NCBI GenBank assembly: GCA_021813225.1
Contig: JAKALH010000179.1
Coordinates: 1-6,384, forward strand
Length of the DNA stretch: 6,384 bases
Reading direction: 5' to 3'
Source of the DNA: Chloroflexota bacterium
GTDB taxonomy: Bacteria; Chloroflexota; Anaerolineae; J036; Brachytrichaceae
Part shown: positions 1 to 6,000 of the stretch, piece by piece
Layout: every line of letters starts with the position of its first letter
Numbering within the stretch: the first letter of the stretch is position 1
Notes under the pieces: model-generated
Database searches by the model: none
Told to the model about the DNA's origin: nothing
Seen by the model: the letters and a program-made list of their open reading frames with translations, nothing else
Position numbers and translations under genes: made by a program

Positions 1-1
1 A

Positions 2-1573
2 CGCTGCAGCGGGCTGCCGAATGTCCAGTCGAGCGAACTGGTGGAGTTCGCCAAGACCAATACGCTGGGCATGGCTTTGAACCTTGACGAAAACGAGGTC
101 GGCGTCATCATCCTGGGGGATTATCAGAACATCGAAGAGGGCGACACCGTGCGCTCCACCGGGCGCGTCATTTCCGTTCCCGTCGGCGAGGCGCTGGTGG
201 GCCGTGTCGTGGACCCGCTGGGCCGCCCGCTGGACGGCAAAGGCCCCATCAATACCGCGTCGTTCCGCCCGCTGGAACGCATCGCGCCCGGCGTCATTGA
301 CCGCGCCAACGTGGATACGCCGGTGCAGACCGGCATCAAGGTCATCGATGCTGTTTTCCCGATCGGGCGCGGCCAGCGCGAGTTGATCATCGGCGACCGC
401 AGCACCGGCAAGAGCGCCGTCACGATCGACACGATCATCAACCAGAAAGGCAAGGGCATGGTGTGCATCTACGTCGCCATCGGCCAGAAGCTGGCGCAGG
501 TGGCGCGCGTCGTCGCGGTGCTGGAACGTTTCGGCGCGATGGACTACACCATTGTCGTGGCGGCCAGCGCATCCGATTCGGCGGCCCTGCAGTACATCGC
601 TCCGTACGCTGGCGCGGCCATGGGCGAGGAGATCATGGAGAACGGCGTCTCCGTCCCCGGCTACACGGAGCGCTTCATCGATGCGCTGTGTGTGTACGAC
701 GACCTCACCAAGCACGCCTACTCCTACCGGCAGGTTTCGCTGCTGCTGCGCCGCCCGCCGGGGCGCGAGGCGTACCCAGGCGATATCTTCTACCTGCATT
801 CGCGCCTGCTGGAGCGCGCGGCGCGCCTGGCTCCCCACTTCGTCATCCGCAAGGCCGGCGATTCCGCCGACTGGGGAGACGGCCGCGGCGTGGACGGCAA
901 ACGCTACAGCGGCGCGCTGGGCGAGGAGAGCGCCAAACACGACCTGAAGCAACTGGGCGCGGGCTACAAGCTGGTGCGCGACCCCAACTCGGGCGGGTCC
1001 GTGACCGCGCTGCCCATCATCGAGACGCAGCTCGGCGACATCTCCGCCTATGTGCCCACCAACGTCATCTCGATTACCGACGGGCAGTTGTTCATGGAAA
1101 CCGACCTGTTTAACGCGGGCGTTCGCCCGGCCATCAGCGTCGGTCTGAGTGTGAGCCGCGTCGGCGGCGACGCCCAGACGCGCGCCATGAAACAGGTGGC
1201 CGGCCGCATGAAGCTGGAACTGGCGCAGTTCCGCGAACTGCAGGCATTCGCCAGCTTCGGCAGCGACCTGGATAAAGCCACCCTGGCGCAACTGGAACGC
1301 GGGCGCCGCCTGACGGAACTGCTGAAACAGAAACAGTACGAGCCGCGCTCGCTGGCCGCCGAGGTGACCGCGATCTATGCCGCCACCAACGGCTACCTCG
1401 ACGCCGTGCCGGTCAACCGCATCGAAGCCTGGGAGACCGCGTTCAACGCCTACATGGAATCAGCGAACCCGGACATCGTTGCGACGATCAGCGCCGAAAA
1501 ACGCCTCAGCGACGACACCACGGCGAAACTGAAAGCGGCCATCGAAAACTTCAACAGGACCTGGAACACCTAG
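2..1573 (+). CDS. atpA: F1Fo ATP synthase subunit alpha, 5'-truncated by the window edge
   Basis: Alpha subunit of the cytoplasmic F1 head, which forms the alpha3beta3 hexamer and carries the non-catalytic nucleotide sites. The frame is open from nt 2, and the residues before the first possible GTG (41) still match the family (GLPNVQSSELVEF, part of the N-terminal beta-barrel). The real start therefore lies upstream, with roughly 40-50 residues missing. Visible motifs: Walker A GDRSTGKS (nt 392-415); YVAIGQK; Walker B ending at the Asp of VYDD (nt 698-700); the LLLRRPPGREAYPGD segment; VPTNVISITDGQ; the arginine finger in SVSRVGG (Arg at nt 1157-1159), which reaches into the beta catalytic site; and a C-terminal helical domain with ELLKQKQYEP. 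About 523 residues are visible, already longer than the usual ~500-515 total. The excess comes from an internal insertion at about nt 830-991. It is followed by atpG in normal operon order. Confidence 0.98.
   Translation, partial: RCSGLPNVQSSELVEFAKTNTLGMALNLDENEVGVIILGDYQNIEEGDTVRSTGRVISVPVGEALVGRVVDPLGRPLDGKGPINTASFRPLERIAPGVIDRANVDTPVQTGIKVIDAVFPIGRGQRELIIGDRSTGKSAVTIDTIINQKGKGMVCIYVAIGQKLAQVARVVAVLERFGAMDYTIVVAASASDSAALQYIAPYAGAAMGEEIMENGVSVPGYTERFIDALCVYDDLTKHAYSYRQVSLLLRRPPGREAYPGDIFYLHSRLLERAARLAPHFVIRKAGDSADWGDGRGVDGKRYSGALGEESAKHDLKQLGAGYKLVRDPNSGGSVTALPIIETQLGDISAYVPTNVISITDGQLFMETDLFNAGVRPAISVGLSVSRVGGDAQTRAMKQVAGRMKLELAQFRELQAFASFGSDLDKATLAQLERGRRLTELLKQKQYEPRSLAAEVTAIYAATNGYLDAVPVNRIEAWETAFNAYMESANPDIVATISAEKRLSDDTTAKLKAAIENFNRTWNT
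830..991 (+). other. Insertion in the alpha subunit nucleotide-binding domain
   Basis: Between the conserved segments RLLERAAR and SVTALPIIETQLGD there are about 54 residues, rich in Gly, Asp and Lys (for example DWGDGRGVDGKRYSG). Bacillus-type alpha subunits have only a handful of residues here and E. coli about 18. Reading frame and base composition match the rest of atpA, and both flanks are well conserved, so this is a real protein insertion and not an assembly fault. In known F1 structures this position is a surface loop of the central domain. It may be a trait of the lineage and not unique to this genome; I cannot tell without an alignment. Confidence 0.75.
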
Positions 1574-1574
1574 C

Positions 1575-1608
1575 GCGGCCAGCGGGTGCGTCGCCGCCCG
1601 CTGTCCGC
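1575..1608 (+). promoter_or_regulatory. Hairpin in the atpA-atpG spacer
   Basis: CAGCGGG (1580-1586) pairs with CCCGCTG (1597-1603). After one C/T mismatch the stem continues with GCGG (1575-1578) and CCGC (1605-1608), giving 11 pairs around a 10-nt loop. It begins two bases after the atpA stop and ends 14 nt before the atpG ATG. The following bases (1609-1622) are T-rich but broken by C, G and A, so this is not a convincing intrinsic terminator, and a full stop to transcription would remove atpG and atpD. More plausible roles are partial attenuation, mRNA stabilisation or processing, or damping of atpG translation (one gamma per three alpha). Structure seen; function inferred. Confidence 0.5.
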
Positions 1609-1622
1609 CTTCGTTATTCTCT

Positions 1623-2513
1623 ATGGCAACAGCACGAGAAATCCGCCGGCGAATCCGCAGCGTCCGCAACATACGCCAGATTACGCGCGCCCTGGAAGCC
1701 GTCAGCGCCAGCAAGGTGCGGCGCGCCCAGGAGCAGGTCACGTCGACGCGCCCGTATGCGACCAAGGCGCGCGAATTGCTGGCCAGTGTGGCATCTCTGG
1801 CCGGCGGCGAAGCCAACCATCCGCTGTTGACCAGCCGCGAGCAGATCAACAATATCTACATCCTGGTCATCTCGTCGGACCGCGGGCTGGCCGGGGCGTT
1901 CAACACGAACGTGGCGCGCGCCGCCATGGATTATGCCGCCGAGGCGGGCAAGCCCACCGCCTACGTCACGATCGGCAAGAAGGGGCGCGACTTTATCTAC
2001 CGGCGCGGCGGCCGTGTGCTGGCCGATTTCTCCGGCCTGCCGCCCCGCCCGGCGCTGCTCGATACCACCGCTGCCACACGCGCGCTGATTGACGATTTCC
2101 TGGACGGCAAGGCGGACGAAGTATTGCTGGCGTATACGGAGTTCATCAGCCGCGCCGCGCAGAAGCCGGCGATTGTGCCGCTGCTGCCGCTGGCGACCAA
2201 ATCCCTGATCCCCGAACGCACGAAGGATGCGCCGCAGCCGGTGTACGACTTCGAGCCTGGCCCGCAGGAAATCCTGGACACGCTGCTGCCGCGCCTGACC
2301 GAGTTGCAGGTGTATCAGGCCGTGCTGGAATCGCTGGCCAGCGAACATTCCGCCCGCATGACCGCCATGCGCAACGCCACTGACAGCGCCTCGGACCTGA
2401 TTACCTCCTACACCCTCTCCTATAACAAAGCCCGCCAGCAGGGCATCACCAACGAACTGCTGGATATTTCCGGCGGCGCTGAGGCGCTGGCCCAGATCAC
2501 CGGCGCAGGATAA
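1623..2513 (+). CDS. atpG: F1Fo ATP synthase subunit gamma
   Basis: Central rotor shaft of F1, which couples proton flow through Fo to conformational change in the beta subunits. The protein has 296 residues, the usual length. The N-terminus (MATAREIRRRIRSVRNIRQI) is the conserved first helix, which fixes the ATG at 1623. The central Rossmann-like domain carries SSDRGLAGAFN (residues 84-94). The C-terminal helix carries SEHSARMTAMRNATD (from residue 240) and the YNKARQQGITNELLDI signature. The methionine after the conserved Thr-Arg/Lys-Ala in the first helix (E. coli gamma Met23 region) is leucine here (residue 24). There is no Shine-Dalgarno sequence before the start (TTATTCTCT), and a stable hairpin sits just upstream, so translation probably depends on coupling to atpA or on an unstructured start. 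It lies 49 nt after atpA. The next gene is not atpD as usual but a membrane glycosyltransferase-like gene 10 nt on. Confidence 0.97.
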   Translation: MATAREIRRRIRSVRNIRQITRALEAVSASKVRRAQEQVTSTRPYATKARELLASVASLAGGEANHPLLTSREQINNIYILVISSDRGLAGAFNTNVARAAMDYAAEAGKPTAYVTIGKKGRDFIYRRGGRVLADFSGLPPRPALLDTTAATRALIDDFLDGKADEVLLAYTEFISRAAQKPAIVPLLPLATKSLIPERTKDAPQPVYDFEPGPQEILDTLLPRLTELQVYQAVLESLASEHSARMTAMRNATDSASDLITSYTLSYNKARQQGITNELLDISGGAEALAQITGAG

Positions 2514-2523
2514 CAGCCGCGTA

Positions 2524-4521
2524 ATGGTCGAATCGAGAGGGAATGCGGAATCGCCGCGCCGTTCTCCGCGGTTCGCGGTCTCGCCTTCCGCCCTGCAACT
2601 GGGCACCGGCGCCGCACTGGCGCTTGCCGTAGCCCTGTTCCTGGCGATATGCCTGCATCAGTTGACCCTGCCGGGTTTTTACTACGATGAGGCGCTTGAT
2701 CTCGTCCCCATGTTGCAGTTGCTGCATCATGAGCCGGTGGAGCTGCTGCGCGGTATCGGCGTCACCATCGGGGGCACCGCTTTCCCGGTGATGCTGCTGG
2801 ACTATATGGGCAGCCTGAACGGCTATCTGAACATCCCGTTCATGCTGTTGTTCGGCCCCGGCGTCGTTGCCGCGCGGCTGGAGCCGATTCTTTTCTCCGC
2901 CGTGACCATCGTGCTGGCATTTGCGCTGGCGCGCGCCTGGTTCGGGCGCAGCGCGGCTCTCCTGACGGCGTTCCTGCTGGCGGTCAATCCGTCGTTCATC
3001 TGGTTCAGCCGCCAGGGCATCAGCGTAACCTCGGTGATGACGGTGTTCTCGCTGGGCAGCCTGCTGCTGATCGAACGGTGGAGAAGGCGGAGGTCGGAAG
3101 GCAGAGGTCAGAAGGCAGAGGTCAGAAGTCAGAGGTCAGAAGCGAGAGGCGAGAAGCAGGAGGCGAGAGGACAGAGGTCAGAGGTCAGAAGCGAGAGGCG
3201 AGAGGCAGGAGGCGAGAGGCAGGCGGCAAGAGGACAGAGGTCAGAGGTCAGAGGCGAGAGGCGAGAGGCAGGTGGCGAGAAGGGAGAGGAGAGCGGACGA
3301 CGGATGAAGCCGAAGGACTGCGGAGTCGGACAATCCCCAATCGCTCCTCTCTACTCTCCAGCTTCCAATTTAACTCTGCTGCTGGCCGGCCTGTTGATCG
3401 GGTTAGGGCTGTGGGCGAAAATGATTTTCCTGTGGTGGGTGGTGGTGCTGACCGTTGTCGCGCTGGTCTGGTTGATTTTCAGCCGGGCAGGGCGCTGGCA
3501 GGAGCGCCTGCGCATGGGGGCGCGGGCGCTGCCGTGGCTGCTGGCCGGCGGTCTGATCGGCGCTGCGCCGCTGATTTACTATAACCTGGCCGGCCTGCTG
3601 CGCCAGCCGTTCGACCTGCACAACGCTTACACCCTGGAATTGATGTTCAAGTCGCTGGGTCAGACCACCGACTACGGCGTGAACAACCTTGACCTGCCGG
3701 CCAACCTGGGCAAGGCGATCGCCGACTTTAACGTTTTCATGGACGGCAGCTATTTCTGGTACAACGGCGTGCCGTTCAGCAACGTCTTCTCCGTGCCGGC
3801 GTTCGTCGCTGCCGCCGTCATCGGCAGCGGCCTGGCGCTGCGGCGCCCGGAATGGCGCAAGTGGCTGGCGCTGCTGGCGGCCATCACTGCGACCGTATTT
3901 CTCAGCGCGTTCACCGTGTCCGGGCTGTGGGCCACGCACCTGTTCATCATCGTGCCGTTGCCGCAGATGGTGGTGGCGGTCGCGGCGGCCTGGCTGGCGC
4001 GTGCGCTCGGCCGCATCCTGGTGCGCGGTGGAGACCGGGAGAGGAAGCGCCGTTTGATAACGCCTGTTCTGGCCTGTGCACTGCTGGCGCTGCCTGTGTC
4101 GCGCGACCTGTGGGTCAGCCAGCAGCATCATGCTAAACTTGCCCAGACCGGCGGGTCGGGGCGTTTTTCAGACGCTATCTATAAGCTGGCGGCCTATCTG
4201 GACGCGCAGCACGTCGCCCAGCCGATTGCTCTGGACTGGGGCATCGAAAAGAACGTGCGGGTGCTGACGGACGAGCGCGTCCGCCCGGAGGAGATATTCG
4301 GCTTCACAGCGGAGCCGGGCGACCTGTTCAAACAACGCGCCCGTGAGTTGTTGCGCGATCCGTCGCGGCGATACATTGTGCTGTGGGACCGTTTTGCCGT
4401 TTATAATCGGCGAAAAGCATTTACACAGATTGCCAACGCAATGGGCCTGCAGGTTAAAGAGGTGTTCATCGCGCATGAACGCAGCGGCTTGCCTGTTTAT
4501 GTTGTGCTGCAGGCCCGCTAG
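2524..4521 (+). CDS. Polytopic membrane glycosyltransferase, GT-C fold, GT39/PMT-like
   Basis: A 665-residue integral membrane protein. About 11 hydrophobic segments are visible, near residues 28-47, 101-117, 119-138, 143-161, 165-183, 283-298, 301-319, 336-353, 421-439, 448-466, 473-492 and 511-526. The first outside loop carries an Asp-Glu pair in FYYDEA (D55, E56), the position of the catalytic/metal-binding acid in GT-C enzymes. SRQ (162-164) and the Pro-x-x-Tyr-Tyr-Asn region (349-354) also fit PMT_2-type proteins. Such enzymes transfer a sugar from a polyprenyl-phosphate carrier to a protein or lipid outside the membrane; donor and acceptor here are unknown. A soluble tail of about 135 residues (530-665) should be extracytoplasmic. 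Residues 187-281, after the positive cluster at W186, are an arginine/glutamate-rich repeat insertion in a cytoplasmic loop, with mostly AGA/AGG arginine codons where the rest of the gene prefers CGN. The start is the first ATG after atpG and lacks a good Shine-Dalgarno, so coupling to atpG is likely. Its place between atpG and atpD is abnormal. Membrane and GT-C class are fairly sure; enzymatic activity is inferred. Confidence 0.8.
   Translation: MVESRGNAESPRRSPRFAVSPSALQLGTGAALALAVALFLAICLHQLTLPGFYYDEALDLVPMLQLLHHEPVELLRGIGVTIGGTAFPVMLLDYMGSLNGYLNIPFMLLFGPGVVAARLEPILFSAVTIVLAFALARAWFGRSAALLTAFLLAVNPSFIWFSRQGISVTSVMTVFSLGSLLLIERWRRRRSEGRGQKAEVRSQRSEARGEKQEARGQRSEVRSERREAGGERQAARGQRSEVRGERREAGGEKGEESGRRMKPKDCGVGQSPIAPLYSPASNLTLLLAGLLIGLGLWAKMIFLWWVVVLTVVALVWLIFSRAGRWQERLRMGARALPWLLAGGLIGAAPLIYYNLAGLLRQPFDLHNAYTLELMFKSLGQTTDYGVNNLDLPANLGKAIADFNVFMDGSYFWYNGVPFSNVFSVPAFVAAAVIGSGLALRRPEWRKWLALLAAITATVFLSAFTVSGLWATHLFIIVPLPQMVVAVAAAWLARALGRILVRGGDRERKRRLITPVLACALLALPVSRDLWVSQQHHAKLAQTGGSGRFSDAIYKLAAYLDAQHVAQPIALDWGIEKNVRVLTDERVRPEEIFGFTAEPGDLFKQRARELLRDPSRRYIVLWDRFAVYNRRKAFTQIANAMGLQVKEVFIAHERSGLPVYVVLQAR
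3083..3299 (+). repeat. Degenerate heptanucleotide tandem array, about 31 units, inside a coding region
   Basis: Seven-base units follow one another without interruption. The common forms are GAGGTCA, GAGGCGA, GAAGCGA, GAGGCAG and GAAGGCA; the outermost units are the most diverged. Three units make 21 nt, so the protein shows ten seven-residue repeats (residues 190-259) of the type RSEVRGQ or RREAGGE. The peptide is highly charged and has no regular hydrophobic a/d positions, so a classical coiled coil is unlikely; disorder is more probable. A larger segment of six units at 3167-3208 recurs at 3230-3271 with one base difference. Weakly related heptamers continue to about 3328. Heptanucleotide short tandem repeats are known from filamentous cyanobacteria, mainly between genes; here the array is inside a gene. 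Confidence 0.95.
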
Positions 4522-4561
4522 CGCAGTACAGGAACAATCAAGGATCAACCAAGGGAAATCG

Positions 4562-4567
4562 AAGGAG
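4562..4567 (+). promoter_or_regulatory. Ribosome binding site of atpD
   Basis: AAGGAG lies six bases before the ATG at 4574, at the end of a 52-nt purine-rich spacer after the glycosyltransferase-like gene. It decides the atpD start against a later in-frame ATG at 4601 and against in-frame starts upstream that overlap the previous gene. It is the only canonical Shine-Dalgarno in front of a gene here, which fits the need for three beta subunits per complex and would let atpD be translated independently of the intruding gene. No promoter-like element is evident in the spacer. Confidence 0.85.
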
Positions 4568-4573
4568 AAGCTG

Positions 4574-5995
4574 ATGTCAAGCGGGAACGGCACGGGGAAC
4601 ATGGGAGTTGTGGTGGCGATCAAAGGCGCGGTAGTCGACATTGCTTTCAAAGATGAACGCCTGCCCGGCATCTACGATGCGCTGGAGATCGAGCGCGCGG
4701 GCAGGAGTCGCCTGGTGCTGGAAGTGCAGGCGCATCTGGGCGAAAACCGCGTGCGTGCCATCGCCATGGACACCACCGACGGCCTGCAGCGCGGCGTGGC
4801 CGTGAGACCGACCGGCGCACCGATTGCGGTGCCCGTCGGCCCCGCGACACTGGGCCGCATCTTCAATGTCCTGGGCGACGCCATCGACGGCGGTCCGCAA
4901 CCCAAAGCCGACCTCAAGTATCAGATACACCGCCCGCCGCCCTCGTTTGAAGAACAGAAGGCCGCCGTTGAGATTCTGGAGACGGGCATGAAGGTCATCG
5001 ACCTGATCGCTCCGCTGACCAAAGGCGGCAAGACCGGCATCTTCGGCGGCGCCGGCGTGGGCAAGACCGTCACCATTCAGGAACTGATCAATTCCATCGC
5101 CAAGTTTCACAGCGGTTACTCGGTCTTCGCCGGCGTGGGCGAGCGCACGCGCGAGGGCACGCAGCTGTACCTGGAAATGAACGAGGCCGGCGTGATGGAC
5201 AATCTGGTGATGGTGTTCGGCCAGATGAACGAGCCTGCCGGCGTGCGCCTGCGCGCCGCCCTGACCGGCGTCACCATGGCCGAGTACTTCCGCGACGAAG
5301 GCCGCGATGTGCTTCTGTTCATCGACAATATCTTCCGCTTCATCATGAGCGGCTCCGAAGTGTCCGCGCTGCTGGGGCGCATGCCCAGCGCGGTAGGGTA
5401 TCAGCCCACGCTCAGCACCGATATGGGCGCGCTGCAGGAGCGCATCACCAGCACGCAGCGCGGCTCGATTACCTCGATGCAAGCCGTGTACGTCCCCGCG
5501 GACGACTACTCCGACCCGGCGCCCGTGGCGACCTTCGCGCATCTGGACTCGACCATTAACCTGGAGCGTTCCATCAACGAGAAGGGCATCTATCCATCGG
5601 TGGACCCGCTGGCCAGCACCAGCCGCATCCTGGACCCGAACGTCGTGGGCGCCGACCACTACCGCGTGGCGCGCGAAGTGCAGCGCACGCTGCAGCGCTA
5701 CAAAGATCTGCAGGACATCATTGCCATCCTGGGCGTGGATGAACTGAGCGAAGAGGATAAGGTGCTGGTCACCCGCGCGCGCAAGATCGAGCGATTCCTG
5801 GGCCAGCCCATGTTCGTGGCGAAGCGCTTCACCGGCGTCGACGGGCGCTACGTGAAGATCAAGGACACGGTGGACGGCTTCAACCGCATCCTGCAGGGCG
5901 AGATGGACGAAGTGCCGGAAATATATTTCTTCAACAAAGGCCCGATCGCCGACGTCATCGAAGCCTGCGAGAAAGACCGCGCTGCGCGCAAGTAG
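4574..5995 (+). CDS. atpD: F1Fo ATP synthase subunit beta (catalytic)
   Basis: Catalytic subunit of F1; three copies make ATP from ADP and phosphate (EC 7.1.2.2). The protein has 473 residues, normal for the family, with about nine extra residues at the N-terminus compared with E. coli. All key sites are present at a constant offset of +9 from E. coli numbering: P-loop GGAGVGKT (158-165, Lys164 and Thr165); GERTREG with catalytic Glu190; Walker B LLFID with Asp251; EVSALLGRMPSAVGYQPTL; the adenine-stacking tyrosine in GIYPSVDP (Tyr340); and the DELSEED lever (389-395) that contacts gamma. The ATG at 4574 is chosen because of the Shine-Dalgarno six bases upstream. The gene follows the glycosyltransferase-like gene by 52 nt and precedes atpC by 5 nt. 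No lesions are seen. Confidence 0.98.
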   Translation: MSSGNGTGNMGVVVAIKGAVVDIAFKDERLPGIYDALEIERAGRSRLVLEVQAHLGENRVRAIAMDTTDGLQRGVAVRPTGAPIAVPVGPATLGRIFNVLGDAIDGGPQPKADLKYQIHRPPPSFEEQKAAVEILETGMKVIDLIAPLTKGGKTGIFGGAGVGKTVTIQELINSIAKFHSGYSVFAGVGERTREGTQLYLEMNEAGVMDNLVMVFGQMNEPAGVRLRAALTGVTMAEYFRDEGRDVLLFIDNIFRFIMSGSEVSALLGRMPSAVGYQPTLSTDMGALQERITSTQRGSITSMQAVYVPADDYSDPAPVATFAHLDSTINLERSINEKGIYPSVDPLASTSRILDPNVVGADHYRVAREVQRTLQRYKDLQDIIAILGVDELSEEDKVLVTRARKIERFLGQPMFVAKRFTGVDGRYVKIKDTVDGFNRILQGEMDEVPEIYFFNKGPIADVIEACEKDRAARK

Positions 5996-6000
5996 GGAAC

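Noticed and set aside
41..43. GTG at 41 as the start of atpA
   Set aside because: The frame stays open to the window edge, and the residues upstream of 41 match the conserved alpha N-terminal barrel.
1575..1622. Intrinsic terminator ending transcription after atpA
   Set aside because: The stem is good but no clean T-run follows, and atpG, atpD and atpC lie downstream with no visible promoter of their own.
1614..2606. 330-codon open frame on the minus strand opposite atpG
   Set aside because: Shadow of atpG in GC-rich DNA; no ribosome site and no recognisable protein features.
3083..3299. CRISPR array
   Set aside because: Units are 7 nt and contiguous, with no spacers and no 24-40 nt repeats.
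3083..3299. Triplex (H-DNA) forming polypurine tract
   Set aside because: The strand is purine-rich, but most units carry one or two pyrimidines, so uninterrupted purine runs are too short for a strong claim.
3078..3584. Open frame overlapping the repeat array in another + frame
   Set aside because: Its repeat peptide is a by-product of the 7-nt period, which gives a similar heptapeptide in every frame. Downstream it loses the membrane segments seen in the main frame.
4343..4573. N-terminal extension of atpD beginning inside the glycosyltransferase-like gene
   Set aside because: It overlaps another well-supported gene in a different frame, its residues do not resemble beta, and the ATG at 4574 has a proper Shine-Dalgarno at the normal family length.
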